A DNA stretch of 64,000 bases. It comes from Kwoniella bestiolae CBS 10118 (lineage: Eukaryota > Basidiomycota > Tremellomycetes > Tremellales > Cryptococcaceae). The position numbers and the translations under genes were made by a program. The notes beneath the pieces are model-generated. The model ran no database searches. It saw only the letters and a program-made list of their open reading frames with translations, and was not told the DNA's origin. Location of the stretch: positions 7,954,001-8,018,000 of the forward strand of contig NC_089241.1 in NCBI RefSeq assembly GCF_000512585.2. The letters are read 5' to 3'. Of the stretch, positions 36,775-50,091 are shown in pieces (within the stretch, counting starts at the first letter, position 1; every line of letters begins with the position of its first letter).

Positions 36775-37298
36775 TAGATCTATATTAAGCACTGAAATGG
36801 TCTTTTCGTGATGTGATATCCTGTAATGAAGAGTTTAGCATAATCCCTATCGACTTATAACTCATTGCTTTGGCAGGCATTAAGCTGTCTCGGTAACTAC
36901 GTCAGACGATCACCGAAACGATTTCCAAGACCTATCCTTCAATGGAAATGTCACTTTCCTCTGTTCTCAGACCCTTTCAGCCTGAAGTCTCTGATATGCT
37001 TCCTGTTCACTACGATGCGCAATGGGGGCAAATACGTCTCAAGATGAGCATCAAACCCCCGTGTGGCTTTGCCACCCATCCGAGAACGACGACTATCCAG
37101 GATTATTCAGCCAGTTGAACCGGTGGAGGGTAAACAAGTCACGTGACCTGCTTACAAAGTCGATTTCCTTCGAAGATTATTTATCTTCCCCGCTCATACC
37201 TGTGGACTTATAAAAGCTCAAGAGAGTTATTACGAAGTTGCATCCTCATCATACATCCCTACCCAAACGCTGATTCGCAAGTTCATTCAAGAGACGGA
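36775..37298. promoter_or_regulatory. Shared divergent promoter upstream of the Sqt1 gene
   Basis: This gap lies between two starts pointing away from each other. A 63-codon plus-strand frame at 37022 is probably chance. No repeat is seen. Confidence 0.45.
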
Positions 37299-39005
37299 AT
37301 GTCAGCCCAGCAACACCACGAAGAAAACCAAGAGCACGAGCACGACGAAGCTCAGCTCGGCGAGGAAGATATCGTCGAAGTAGTCGAGGATGAGGGTGAT
37401 GAACCTATGGATGATGACGATGATAACGAGCAGTACGACGGAGAAATCATCATTGGTGGGCCTGGGCCAGGGGAGGAGGATATGGTGATGGATGAAGAGG
37501 GCGAGATGAGGGAGGATAACTCGTGGGGTGCTAATGGTATGTCCGTCCACCTCACCTTGCCCTGATGCTTACTAATACTGGTATGTTAGCATTACACGCC
37601 TCCCAACAATCCATCTTCACCGTAGCCCTCCACCCATCTTTCCCCAACCCACCACTAGCAGTCTCAGGAGGAGAGGACGATACAGGTTTCCTATACTGTC
37701 CTATCCCCTCTTCGTCCTCATCATCGTTCAACGCGGACAACTTCCCACCCACAAAATTGACGGGTCACACCGACTCGGTCGTATCGACTGGATGGAGCTT
37801 CGATGGCGAGATGGTAGCTACTGGGGGTATGGACGGTAAAGTCAGAGTATGGCGGAGGGTGAAGGGTAAGGCTACCCAGGATTACGAAGAGGCTACGGTG
37901 GAGGAATGGAAGAATTGGGAGTTCTTGACTAGCTTGGAGACTGGTAGTGAGATTACTGTGAGTGGACATCGGTTTAGCTCACTGTTCTGAGTTACTGGAA
38001 GGTAGCTGATATATTCATGCTTGATTGATAGTGGCTTCAATGGCACCCCAAAGGAAATGTGTTAGCTGCGGGATGTGAAGATGCCACCGTATGGATGTGG
38101 AACTGTGAGCTGAGCTGTCCTCGTCTGAGCATGAGTCATGCAGCTGATACGATTTTCCGTGAATGCAGTACCATCTGGAAACACCCTCACCGTTCTCTCA
38201 TCACATACCATGTCCAGTACGACCGGTGTCTTCCCCCCTCCCGCGGGTCGACAACTCCTCACCGCATCGTTGGACTCCTCTTTGATCCTATGGGATCCCA
38301 GAACTTCTATGCCAGTATGGAAATCCTCCATGTTCACAGCTGCCAACTCTCCAGAGCTCGATCCCGCAGAACACGGTATAACGTCCCTGGCAGTCTCTCC
38401 GAACGGTCAGATCGCAGCTGTGGGCAGTTCATCAGGCAAAGTCAAGCTTGTCAACTTGACTAATGGATCGACTTTGAACACTCTCGTGGGACACGCCGAG
38501 GGAGAAAGTATAGAGGCGTTGGTATTTGTGGATTTACTTGGTGGAGCTGCTGGTGGAGGGAAGGGTGTGGTGTGTGTTAGTGGAGCGACTGATGGGAAGG
38601 GATTGGTGTGGGATGTGCATACTGGTAGAGTCAGGGCGGAACTGCAACATGACGTGAGTGTTGGCTTGTCCGATCCATATATATCAAACTGTTTCTTGCC
38701 TCCAACATGCGATAGAGAGGTAGAGGTGCAAAGATACATAAGTAACAGATGGGCATGCTAACGCGTTGAATAAACAGGAACCAATCACTTCCATCGCCGC
38801 TCACCCCTCACCATTCCTCCACCAAGTAACCACCGCCTCGGCTGACTCGACCCTCAAAACATGGGATATAAGGACCGGAGCATTGCTAGCCACTCATAAA
38901 GGCCATGTAGGCGTGGTGAACGGTGTAGCCGTTGCTCCTGTTGAGGGTGGTCAAGCCATCGTCAGTGCCGGTGACGAGGGGGTGAGTTTGGTATGGAAAT
39001 TGTAA
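37299..39005 (+). CDS. SQT1: WD40 ribosome-assembly chaperone Sqt1/AAMP
   Basis: Sqt1 is the dedicated chaperone that captures nascent ribosomal protein uL16 for late 60S assembly. It starts MSAQQHHEENQEHEHDEAQL and has a strongly acidic N-terminal tail of about 75 residues, as in the family. WD40 repeats follow: ALHASQQSIFTVALHPSF, LTGHTDSVVSTGWSFDGEMV then ATGGMDGKVRVWR, WLQWHPKGNVLAAGCEDATV then WMWN, GRQLLTASLDSSLILWDPRT, HGITSLAVSPNGQIAAVGSS, VVCVSGATDGKGLVWDVHTG, EPITSIAAHPSPF with STLKTWDIRTGALLATHKGH, and a last repeat ending GVSLVWKL. At least four introns separate the repeats. The acidic tail and repeat order fit AAMP/Sqt1 better than a generic WD40 protein. Confidence 0.88.
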
Positions 39006-39236
39006 AGGACGGATCAGTTTCGCAAGACTAGATGTGATACGTATAATCATTGAGATATAGTCTCTATCACATGCATTGCATTATCAGTCATCATTATTCA
39101 GTTACAGTTCATTAAGAGAATTATCTATCGTAAGACTACCAAGTACTTTACTTTATTCTATCCTACTCAGAACGCAACGAGCAGGAACACACCCTTTCCC
39201 TATAACCCCAAGGATCCCTGCAATCCCTCGCCTGGT

Positions 39237-42200
39237 CTACTCCACATCATCCTCATCCACCCTAGCTACCAAACCAGCCTGTTCCTCCTGATCCTGATCT
39301 TGTTTCCTATGACCAGCCGTATCAGGCCTATACAGCCCCGTCGCAAGATCACTGACCCGTCTAGGCGCCCCAATCACCGAGCTCCCAAACGATCTCGAGA
39401 CGTTCCCAACCGTCGAAAACATGTTGGATGTCCTTCGTCCCATCGCGATGGGTCCATCCAGCGGAGAATGGGGCAATCCCTCGAAAAGGGGTGAAGAAGG
39501 TAATGGCGATGATATGGGTGATACCCCGAAGAATGATTTGGTGGGATTAGAGGGGATCGTAATAGTTTTCAATTCAATCTTATCCCATATACTTTTACTC
39601 TTCTTCTCTCCGTCCTGGTCGGTTGTACCGGAGAGACCCTCAATCTGAGAAGAATGGATGACCTTTTTGATCTCCGTTAAATCACTTTCGATACCCGCTA
39701 TCCTCCCTTCCAACCTCCTATACCCCTCATCATTACCCTTCTCTTTCGAAGCTGTATATTCCCTTATTTCATGCATCATGCTTTGAGTGTTCTTGCCCTT
39801 ACCCACATTCAACAACGCCTCAAACCCCCTGTATACCCTCTCATGATCTGCCAGAGCAATCTCAACGTCCACTCGAGCATCTTCAATCACTTCGTGCAAA
39901 CCTTCCAAAATCGAAAGCATAATCGGATCGTGACTTCCAGAAGAGGTATGTATAGGTAATGGAGGGAGTTTCGAGAGATGGAGGAAATGTGATTTTCGAT
40001 TGGATTTAGGTGATGTAGAATTGGTAGGAGGGGTTTGATCGAGCGTTGGTAGACTGCTTCGAAGACCGCTGAGGGAATGGGACAGGTCGTGTAGTGTCTT
40101 TTGTAAGGGCGAGTAACGGGCGGTTATGGGTTCGAACATCTCTTTTAGTTGGGTGATTAGGGGGGACGGTTCAATGATTGGTGAGATCGGTGTGGGAGGG
40201 GCAATTTCTGCTGATATGGGCTGTAATGTTGTTGTTATCTGGTTGTTATCATTTTCTTCTTCTTCCGACACAAATGTCTTATCGCCTGTTTGATCCGAAT
40301 GATGAGGGCCCTCATCTTGAGCAGATCCAGGACCCTTCTCACCACCAGCATGCCCATGCTCGGCATCATCCAAATCAAATACCACATGCCCATCTTCCCC
40401 CTCTTCCTCCTCGTCCTCAACTTTCACACCCCCAATCGCATCTTTAGCCAACCACTCCACCCTCTGCCGTTCAAGTTCCATCCGCTTCTCAGTCTCATCT
40501 TGCAGATCCGCAACCAGCGTCGTTACCAATTCCTCAGCCAGCAATATCCTAGCCAAAGACTCCTCCTGATAGTTCCTCTCCACACCATTCTCTTTCTTCA
40601 ACCTATTCTTCTTGTCGAGTATCCCACCTAGACCCCTCCATGATCTACTTTTATCGTTCCCTCGCCTCCCCTTCTCCTTCTCCGCCGCGGAAGAGATGAT
40701 ATCTATGACCTCATCCAAAAGGCCCTCGAGAATATCAGGTTCGACCACAACCCCCTCAATATCATTACGTATCTTCTCAACCTTGTTCAACCATTTCTCA
40801 AATTCACTCTCCATCTTCTCCTGATTACTTATCAATTTCAACCTCAATGATATCTCTCTTCTTCGACCCGTCGATTCTCTCAAAAAACTTTGAAGGAGAT
40901 CATCGAATTTCTCATGCAACTTTGTGCTCTTCTCTCGCTCCAGTACTAATTCACTCTTGACATTGTTCAGTTGATTTCGTAGTGTCGAGGAAGTGGCGTT
41001 GGACCGAGAACGGAGGTTGTTCAAGTGTATATGAAGGGTTTGATGAGTCTTCTGAGTAAAGGTCATATACCTTTCTACGACTTTGGAGGCGCTCTCATCG
41101 TCACGCAGAGCCTTATCTCTTTCGTTCTCAGCTTCCACCCTGAGCTTCGATTCGCTCTCCAGCTGTTCAATGGCCACTTTAGAAGAATGTTCCAGCTCTT
41201 CGACTTTCTGTTCTAGAAAATGTATATGCTTATCCTTTGAGATCAGGAACTCGGTGAAATCTTGGAATAATTGTTGGACACCCTTTTGCCCTATCAACAA
41301 GTTTGAGATCACCTCCCCGGGCGATACGGGTATAGGTGAGGTGAGTGTGGTAGAAGTGGTGGTCAATGGAGGTGTCTGGAGGTCATCCGTTGAGGTTGGC
41401 ATTTGGCTTTCCCCATCGAGAGACAGACGCTGTAATGACGGTGTATGGAATATCGAGGAGGTAGTTTTGGACGGTGTCGAGGGAGGTACAGCCGTAGGAT
41501 CGAGGGAATGTACGAGTGTACGATACTCATCCAATGCGAGGTCGCTGCGAACGATATAAGCAGATATTCGACATGGATGATATACCCCTGATCCTCCTAT
41601 TCCAGATGGGATCCGGTTTTGTTTCGCTTTCCTTACGTCCCGGCCAGTCTGGACTCACCAAAGCTTCTTCATCTCCTCTGCCTTCTTCCTCTCCCCCTTC
41701 TCCCACTCCAGCTCCTCCTCCCTATCTTCCTCTGTCCTCCTCAACTCATTGATAATAGCCCTATCCCCATCTCTCTCCTTATTCACCCTCTGTAGCTCCA
41801 GCTGCAACTTACTCAACTCCAATTTCGTCGAGCTGAGCTCCGTCTCTGTCAGATCTAATTTCGAGGATAGTCGGCGATGGGCTAAGGATAGTTCCGTGAG
41901 TGCGTTGGAAGTTGGTAGTGGTGTGGGTGGGAGGGGGTTTAATCTGTGCATGGAATGGAGGGTTAGCATTACGTCGCTCAGTTACATGTAGAGCAGGTAT
42001 CGCCTCCGAAGCTGAGCTCGTCTGTCATACGTATACGACGATGAGACTGACAGATAGATAGGTATAGACGTATGGAGGGGAAAAACGGCATGAGGGAAGG
42101 AGAGAGGGACTATAGACCCACCTTAAGACCTCAACCTCCCTCTCCAGCCCCTCTTTCTCCCTCCCCCATCTCTCCTCCTTCTCCTTACTCAACGCAAGCT

Positions 42201-42420
42201 CCAACCTAACCCCCTGAAGTTGTATCGAAGCTTGATGAGCTGCCTTTTGGTATGCCGCTAATTGTTGTCTCAACGAGGTGAGTTCTGCTATAAGTGGATG
42301 CGTGGATGGGAGAAGGGCGATGGGCGGTGAGGGTTGTTGGGCATGTTGAGTAGATTTGGAATTGGATGAGGAGGTGAAGACTGATTTGATCTTTGGTGAG
42401 GAGGGGAGGGAGAATGACAT
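39237..42420 (-). CDS. Long coiled-coil protein, function unknown
   Basis: Three exons give about 960 residues. Exon 1 (MSFSLPSSPKIKSVFTSSSN) leads into a coiled coil LIAELTSLRQQLAAYQKAAH. Exon 2 continues LSSKLDLTETELSSTKLELS with NELRRTEEDREEELEWEKGE. The long third exon has a Ser/Thr-Pro-rich linker, then a conserved-looking block LLIGQKGVQQLFQDFTEFLI and SKDKHIHFLEQKVEELEH, long helices (LRNQLNNVKSELVLEREKST, LAEELVTTLVADLQDETEKR), an acidic stretch and a C-terminal part with repeated Ser-rich motifs (NMFSTVGNVSRSFGSSVIGA) ending VARVDEDDVE. No enzyme motif is visible. The layout suggests a scaffold, perhaps for polarity, septation or traffic; an Uds1-like septation protein is one guess I cannot test. 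It lies upstream of a 0.6-kb gap to RLI1 on the same strand. Confidence 0.75.
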
Positions 42421-43041
42421 TTCGTAGGAGATTGCATGAATGAGCTGGGGAGGTGTGGTGGGTCGGAGTTGCAGGGCAAGATGGATTTTTCAGGATGCGT
42501 TGACCTGCTCTGTTGTTGTCTGCCTACACCGTGGTGTGAGGCTGCTCGTCGTGCTGGGTATGTTCCGCAGGCTAACTGATGTCGATATGTGATATATATA
42601 ATGGATAAGACAATGTGATGAATATCCTCGTAGTGTGCGCAGTGGTCTTCATCATGTTCAAGCTACGAAGGTCAATTCTCATATTCTCATTGTTTTGGTT
42701 CATTCGCTCACTTCCATCGGAAACCCATCTTTCACCTATATCATGGCAAATTGAGGACGAGTGCGTTGCATTCGTATCAACATCCCAGCTGCATGTCCAG
42801 ATCAGAAAGGGTATCAAATGCATTGCATAATCGATCAACTCAGAACACGAATATAAAATAAACAAATCTCGACCCTAAACCCGAGTCCACTTTGATCTGT
42901 TCTATGACTTCTGGTTCTATGAATTATAAAACATGAAAAATGCTATGATGGATCGTGAAGACCACATTTTTAGCCTCTGTGTTCCTCTTAAATGTCTATC
43001 TCAAACGAGAGACAGCCGACCAACCCACGCTACACCACCGC
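42421..43041. promoter_or_regulatory. Gap upstream of the long coiled-coil gene
   Basis: This holds the promoter of the coiled-coil gene and the 3' end of RLI1. It is AT-rich in its right half (AATATAAAATAAACAAATC near 42850). No gene is seen. Confidence 0.45.
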
Positions 43042-45690
43042 TTAATCGCTATCAACGAAGAAGAACGATCCAGCCGCTTTTTGTTCCTTGTCCTTGAGCG
43101 AATCCATCTTGTTGATACGTGGTCGGCTGTGGGTAGCGTCATGAAATATCAGCACAGTCCTTTCTGTTTGAAACATAATACAATCTGTAGATAGAAGAAA
43201 TAAACTGACAAGTTGGTAGGATCCCTTCGGAAGGTGATATCAAGCGATTTCAGGAATTTGTTCATACCAGTCAGCAAACCTTCGGGTCTACCATCGGACA
43301 AAACATAGTCAGCATTCAACCATGTGTCTAGATATATGTACACGCAAGAGGTGATCATTTGATACTCACTTGTTGGCAGTAGATTCTTTACCGGGGGTAC
43401 CTTCGAACAAAATAACTCGATCGGCAAGATAAGTAGCCATGATCTATAATGAATCGCAGATCAGCATCATTGTAATTTGTATCGGGTATTTTTGGGCGAG
43501 CAGGATAGTATAAATTGTATGAAACGTAGCACTCACAAAATCGTGTTCAACAATGAAAGCAGTCCTCTTCGAACTCATCACAAACTTCTTGATAACCTTG
43601 GAAGCCAAGATACGTTGTTCCGAATCCAAGTACGCCGAAGGTTCGTCAATGAGCAATACGTCGGCTGGAACACCCAACACCAAACAGATGGCAACTCTTT
43701 GTAACTCTCCTCCGGATAATCTGATAAGAGACATTATCAGCTACGTCACTTTACGGTTTTGGCGATATAACGATAGTTGATGAGAATGACTCACGTCTGT
43801 ACGTCTTGGTCCATGATTGGTTCGAGGTTCATAGGTTTGATGACGTCGGAGTTGAATTGGGGGTCTGATTGTACCGAAGTAATCAGTACATATTTCGAAA
43901 AATTACGATGAGTCGAGAAAGGATAAAGGATAACGGCAACTCACGCATGAACATAGCTTTGATCCTCTTCAATAACAACATTCTAACTGAACCAGGGAAC
44001 TTGGGTGAAACTATACAAGACAGAAAGCATGCTCAGCCGATGATTCATTCCCTTCCAGTTAGAGCCAGCGATAATGGGAGTATGGGACCGGGCCAACTTA
44101 CTAGTCTGAGGCTTCATCGACACCCTCAATTCGATCTTATCCTTGACATCATCCGGATCCATCTTCCCGCCCAACAGCTGTACCAACGTGGTCTTACCCA
44201 TACCGTTCTCACCCAACAGCACGACGATCTCCGAATCAGAGAATGAACCTTGCTCGACGTGAAGCTTGAAATTACCCAACGTCTTGGTCATCTTGGGATA
44301 ATGGTATGATTTCATCTTGGGTGCAAGGGTTTCGTCGACGGTCTCGGCGATTTTGAACGTGAGGGATTCATCTCTGAATCGAAGGTTTTCAGTGGGGATC
44401 ATACCGTCCAGGAAGATATTGATACCTGTTACAGCAGACGAGATGAATTAGCTCAATCAGTCTCTACCTGCTGAATCATTTATTCATACATTGTGGGTCG
44501 AGATGATGTCGAAGGAGTCATGTAGTAGTCGAAGAGACGTCCAACTCACCTTCCCTGACCGAGTAAGGCATAGTAACAACCCCATAAGTACCCGGCACAC
44601 CATAAAGCACACAAATGAAGTCCGAAAGATAATCCAAAGTGGCCAAATCGTGCTCCACAACAATCACATAGTTCGTAGCAGTCACCAATCCTCGGATAAC
44701 CTTGGCCGCGGCGATACGTTGTCTAATATCGAGATACGAGGAAGGTTCGTCAAACATGTAGATATCCGCCTTCCTCACACCAGCGATGGCGATCGCGAAT
44801 CTCTGTAACTCTCCACCAGATAACTGTCCAACTTCTCTATCTTGCAAGTGAGTCAATTCCAAATCTTCCTCCAATTGTTCTCGATTAGGTAATTCGGATT
44901 GTTTGTCAAACATCTTCCCAACGGTCATATTTGGTATCTTGATTGATCTGGGGATTTGGTCCACATACTGAGGTTTCGTAACTGCCTTGATATCATCTTC
45001 TAGAACCTTGGTAAAGAAATTTTGCAGCTCCGATCCTCTAAAATATTTTAGGATCTCCTGCCATTCTGGTGGGTCATCGTATCTACCCAAGTTAGGCTTC
45101 AATTTCCCACTGAGGACTTTCAATGCGGTGGATTTTCCAATACCGTTCGTTCCTACTAGACCTAGGACTTGACCTGGACGAGGGGTGGGGAGACGATGGA
45201 GCTTGAAGGCGTTGGCGTTGTATCTGTGGGTTACGTGGGATTCGAGGTTGGTAGGTAAGTTGAGGATCTGGATGGCTTCGAATGGGCATCTGGTTTGGAT
45301 AGAAGGAAATAGTCAGTATCTAGCAATGACGACTCGACCTCAAGTTGGCAAACGAGCTGCAACTCACTTCTTCACACAGATACCACAACCGATACACAGT
45401 TCCTCAGAGATGAATGCCTTCTTATCCGTAGGGTTCACCTCGATACACAATTTACCCATCTTGACTACCGGACATGATCGTTTACATTCCTGTCGACTAT
45501 GAAAGGAGGTTGGAGATGTCAGCAGAGCGTGATATACGACGAGTACAAGAAAGTGCTAGCTCACCATTTCTTAGGTTTGCACTGAACATATTAAACAGCT
45601 TATCAGTCTCACAGTTCATCTCAAATAAACTGTCCAGTCACTCACCTTGTCGTCTGAGACGATAGCTACACGAGTCAATTTATCAGACAT
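43042..45690 (-). CDS. RLI1: ABC ATPase Rli1/ABCE1, ribosome recycling factor
   Basis: Rli1 splits ribosomal subunits after termination and also acts in initiation and ribosome export. It starts [15 protein letters not shown]. Two 4Fe-4S clusters are seen: [20 protein letters not shown] (one Cys codon is split by an intron) and [20 protein letters not shown]. ATPase site 1 has [29 protein letters not shown] and [11 protein letters not shown]. Site 2 has [31 protein letters not shown] and [11 protein letters not shown] followed by the His switch IVEHDF. The protein ends [20 protein letters not shown] then VDSD. All catalytic motifs are intact and the order is that of the family, about 605 residues over roughly nine exons. 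It is divergent from the Sld3-like gene. Confidence 0.97.
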
Positions 45691-46217
45691 TTTGGCTAAT
45701 TCCCCCTATTCCCTCTGTTTGATTGTTCTAGCTATGCACCTAGATGATATCTTTCAACCTCCTAGCTCGACTTCTGTCCGTAGTTGAGGATGCCTTGATG
45801 AGTGTTGATCCGAGTGCGAGAGTGTAGAGGATAAGAGTATTTGATATATAGCTGAAAATGATTGATATTTTCGACGATAGCCCAAAGTGACGAAAGAGGC
45901 AGCGGCGACGAAAAAGCTGAAAAAATCCTCTTTGTTCGTTTGGATCGCATGCCTAGTTGTGTCGTCCAATGAAAAGAGGAACATTGACAAGCAAATAGGC
46001 ATGCGTATGGCCAGATGGTGCCTGGCTACCGTTCGACGCGTCTAACCTCAACCTCAAAAGATGAAAGATGGAAGACGAAAGATGTCATGTTCATGTTCAT
46101 CTCGCTGACGTGTACCTCAAGCATCATCGTACACGTACACGATCAACCTCATCTCATGACAAGATAGGATCACCACCTCAGATCGACCAACTGGGCTGGA
46201 AGGGGTTTATACACAGT
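45691..46217. promoter_or_regulatory. Shared divergent promoter of RLI1 and the Sld3-like gene
   Basis: This gap lies between two starts pointing away from each other. An in-frame ATG at 46068 could lengthen the Sld3-like protein by 50 residues. Otherwise no gene is seen. Confidence 0.45.
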
Positions 46218-48503
46218 ATGTCAACACTGGTAGAGTCGCCGCTTCCTATGGCCGGACCAAACAGCATAACACAAATGCCATTCACCTTGGACCTCTCTTG
46301 CCCTTTGAATCTCCCCTCCAAATCTCTCGCTGCCGGTGCAGATTGGCCATTCCAAATCGCGTGAGCTGTCAAATCCCACACCGTCTCATGAGCATAGCTT
46401 ATACACGAAGTGCACTTCAACCTACAGTGGCGCAAGTACTTTCTCGCAAGAGTCCATCGAGGAGTTCGTCAAGAGAAGGTATTATGAGACGTTGTATCTG
46501 TCTGAGGTGGGTCCATGTTGACTGCGCTTGAGTTGAGCTGAGCTGGGCTGATGGGCTCCATAGACGTTATCTCCATTATCAGGATTCACAGCCGACCTTT
46601 TCAAACTCATCAACACCCCAAATCCCGACATAGGAGGACTGCTCAAACCCCTTCTCCTGTGCTTACCTCAGATCGAACATAGACATAGGAAACTCATCTT
46701 ACCCCTCTTATCATCGACGAACCTCTCTGAGGGTATCAGTCAGGTTGAACAGAATGTAATCAAATTCGCACTCGAGCTACGATTGGGAAGTAGAAAAGCA
46801 TTAGACGAGGGTATCATACCTACACCTAAGAAAATAAGTGACGAGTTGGAGAAGAGAGAGTGAGTTAGTTCAACCCTCATGCGTAAGTCACTGGAGATGA
46901 GCTGATGGGACATGTCTAGGATTCTGATGCAGATGATCTTACTCCTTCTCTACTTTACCTATCCTCCTCCCGCATCTCCCGCGATTACAAGCAAGAAGAG
47001 GAAACGAAGTAAACATTTATCGCGATCTGAAATGGACTCGCCTACTTCCGTGAACCCAGCTGAAGATCCCAAAACGGCTCTAGATCTACTGATGGACCGT
47101 TTGAGCGTCTGGCAGGCGGTCTCGGAACTGGGGTTGGGCTTGGGTCTCTCATCCTCAGATGGTGATGTAAAGGCAAATGGAAAGGGGAAGGGGAAAGCAG
47201 AGGAGAATAGTATAGCAAACATGCTAGGAAGGTTTTGGAAGACCGTCATGCTTCCATAGTGAGCCTCATCCCAATCGAAGTTTTAGCCTCATCTCAAGAC
47301 TACATATCACTGATGGAATGAGATTTCGCGGAACAGCTTTCTACCTAAACAACCCGATCTCTGTTCCACATTCCATCAAAAAGTATTCGGCCACCCTCTA
47401 CCACCTAGACTCCTTCCTCCGCCCATATCGTCCTCAACTTCCACATCCACGAAGAAACCTCGTAAACCGAAATTAACAAGACCATTACCCAACAGTAAAG
47501 ACTCCCTTATCCCGCCCCCACCTATACCCTTCGAGAGACCTAGGTCAATATCCAATGAAGGGCGGGGTATATCACGAGTATCCTCCAGAGCTGGCTCAAG
47601 GGCACCTTCCGAGAATGGCTCGTTCAGAGAATCACCACCTCCTAGAGATACGAGTCTGGGGATGAAGCGGAGTCTGTCGAGAGCTACTACGGGCAGTGAG
47701 AGTTTGCATAATATCGGTGGAATGGGTATGAGAAGGTCCAGATCTAGATCACAATCTATCGACCCACACCCACACCCTCACCCTATGCCCGGTAGGTCAG
47801 ATAGCTTGTCGAGGTCGATATCAACTGCAGCTCTTGGTGGTCATGGTCCGACGAATAAGAAGGGGTTAGTAAGGAATCAAAGTAGTGGGAAGGACCTGTT
47901 CAAGGGCAGGGAAGTGGGACTGATGCGGAGGAGCATGTCAAGTAAGAGGACGGATATGAAGGATGAAAGTCAGATTCAGTCGCAGGGGAGGTTCGGGTTG
48001 TTGGGTAGGAAGACTAGTGGAGGGAGGGAGCGGGATGCGATGAGGAAGGGTTCTATGGAGGGTGAGTGGTTGTTTGATCTGCGAATGTATGCGGTGGCCT
48101 CATGGATGATAACATATTTGCTTGTATGACAGAGTCCCAGCCCCAATCTCAATCCCAACCCAACACCCTAATCCTAGCTACACCCTCCAAACCACGATCA
48201 TACCAAAACCCCTTCTTCCGATCCCAGTCCCAAAGTCAAGCACAACCCCATTGGATCCCACCAACCCCTATTCAGGAAGAACAACCCACCCCTAGACCAA
48301 ACTTCATTGCCGAGACGCCTGTTGCTCCGTCGCGAATCGCTCGTACGGATGTATTACCTCTTGGTGGGATAGCTGCCGGAGATGGGAGCGAGAGCGATGA
48401 TCCGCTGGGGGAGTTGTGGGAGCTGACTGATGATGAGGATGAGGAGGAGGAGGGGAGGGGGAGAGGAGGGCGGGAGATGATTCCTGAGACGCCTATGAAG
48501 TGA
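46218..48503 (+). CDS. SLD3: DNA replication regulator Sld3-like protein
   Basis: Sld3 brings Cdc45 to the loaded MCM helicase and, once phosphorylated by CDK, binds Dpb11 to fire origins. The start MSTLVESPLPMAGPNSITQM is followed by a short 37-nt intron and STYSGASTFSQESIEEFVKR then YYETLYL. The core matches the Sld3 domain: FTADLFKLINTPNPDIGGLL, PTPKKISDELEKRE, the hydrophobic helix ILMQMILLLLYFTYP, ALDLLMDRLSVWQAVSELGL, and FLPKQPDLCSTFHQKVFG. The C-terminal half is disordered and basic, with many S/T-P sites suited to CDK. It ends in an acidic run and EMIPETPMK. The assignment rests on the E-L-E-K-R-E...I-L-x-Q-x-I-L-L-L-L, D-R-L-x-x-W-Q-A and F-x-x-K-x-F-G pattern. The start could be 46068 instead. 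Confidence 0.75.
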
Positions 48504-48840
48504 TTTAACAGAAGTCGAGATTATGGACGGTAAATCGTTCACGCTTGTTTGTCTGATAACCGTTGTATGATTGCTTTGAGTATGTATCTTTATTGAGTAC
48601 CAGATCAACTGTACGAGTAGCGATTACGTTTCTGAGCTTTAGAGATGATATGAAACAGGGAGGTCATTGAATCTTGGTCAGTCCAGTTCCAGTGTTCACT
48701 TATGGTAGCCTAACAGACGAAGCGATAAAGCTGTAGTGACTGTCAATGATATTTTCCCCCATCCAAGATCAATCATTCGTTCTGTTCGTATACACATTAA
48801 ATCCCATATTTCATGTAACTCGTATCATTGTATTCGGAAA
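48504..48840. other. Gap between convergent genes
   Basis: This holds the 3' untranslated ends of the Sld3-like and VanZ-like genes. No gene is seen. Confidence 0.5.
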
Positions 48841-50091
48841 CTACCTCTTCCCACTAACCGGTGTACTCTCATCATCCTCATCCCCCAGCTCGAACACCCC
48901 TCCCCCTCCCCGGGCGGTATCCTGCGAACTTCTATCCTGATCCGACTCGTCATCCCAGACATTACTTCCCTGCCTCGCCCTATTCCCCGCCCCACCATAC
49001 ACCGCCCCATCCACCCTCGGAGGCTGCTCCTCATCCAGGGAAGAGGCGTTGAACTGATGTCTCCTACCTTGAGCATCTCTGTATGTCGAAGAACCCTGTT
49101 CGGTGAGCGGCTCATAGAGCGAAGAGAGCTCGAGTTTGCGTTGGTTCCGCTGGTGTGTTAGGTGAGCGAGGTACAGGAAGAGTGTTGAGCCGAGGAGGTT
49201 TGCCTGGTTTTTGGGTGGGGGTCAGTCTAACTGTATAAACTGTATAGGAGGTGAGGGGTTGGCAGAGATGAGAAGGGTGTTGCGCACTCACTACTATATC
49301 ACCGAATTGGAATTCTTTCCACTGCACACAACATTAATTGAACATCAGCGGGACAGTCTGATAATTTGAATCCGATGGTATACGCTCACTCACAGGTAAT
49401 AAGCTTTGTATGAATTCACTTATAATCCCACCAACGAAGAAGGCAGTTACCAGTGTGAATAGTAAAGGTGCTCGACGGATGTACCATATTCGTTTACCTG
49501 CGCCGCTGAGTACATCAAGACTAGGATTCAGCTCAATTCATTCATTCTTGACCAGGTGGAAATTTAACGTTGTTATTGATGTAGTAGGATATGTGTTCCG
49601 GTATGAAAGCACGGACGACGTAGACCTACTCTGGGACTTCTAGTATGAAATAAATCAAATACGTAGCGAAGCCGAGCTACATGAGAATTATAAATTGTAT
49701 TCAGCATATATCTGGGATAACGATACACATGTTGTTGTGATAGGCCCAATCCCACTCACCCCGAAGAAATGCAATGCCTTGTCATTGACTGGTAATTCGG
49801 GTAAGGGGGCCATACCTAATATACCTAGTATGATTATCCATATGGCAGTTGCGAATATCATTCCCTATACTCCAAGACATATCAGCATGAGGCTTTTGAT
49901 GTAGTGCTGCAATACCTCCTCTTCATCACTACACCCCTTATGATCATACACAGTAGATGAAGACGGACCGCACTCACCGGTCGGATGTTCAGAGGAAGAT
50001 CCTTCATGGGGTATGAACGCATTAGGAAAGTGATGAATCTACCCCATAATTGCTGTACCATCTGGGTAGGTACTGGATATGATGCTGGCAT
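48841..50091 (-). CDS. VanZ-like domain membrane protein
   Basis: Several short exons give about 290 residues. It starts MPASYPVPTQMVQQLWGRFI. Membrane helices follow: GMIFATAIWIIILGILGMAP, then the VanZ-like signature LPVNDKALHFFG with its K-x-x-H-F-F-G core, LGFATYLIYFILEVPE, PLLFTLVTAFFVGGIISEFI then QSLLP, and FQFGDIVANLLGSTLFLYLA. The pattern D-K-x-x-H-F, a central E in the third helix and D-I-x-A-N-x-x-G in the last helix is the VanZ/PHB-depolymerase-like membrane family. Its fungal members have no settled function; the bacterial name comes from teicoplanin resistance and should not be carried over. The C-terminal tail is hydrophilic and acidic (LGDEDDESTPVSGKR). It is divergent from the deubiquitinase gene. 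Confidence 0.82.

Noticed and set aside
40235..40631. Overlapping frames at 40235-40420 (-) and 40290-40631 (+)
   Set aside because: They are shadows of the acidic part of the long coiled-coil gene.
46068..46217. Longer Sld3-like start at 46068
   Set aside because: Possible, but the added 50 residues look like leader sequence; kept as an alternative only.
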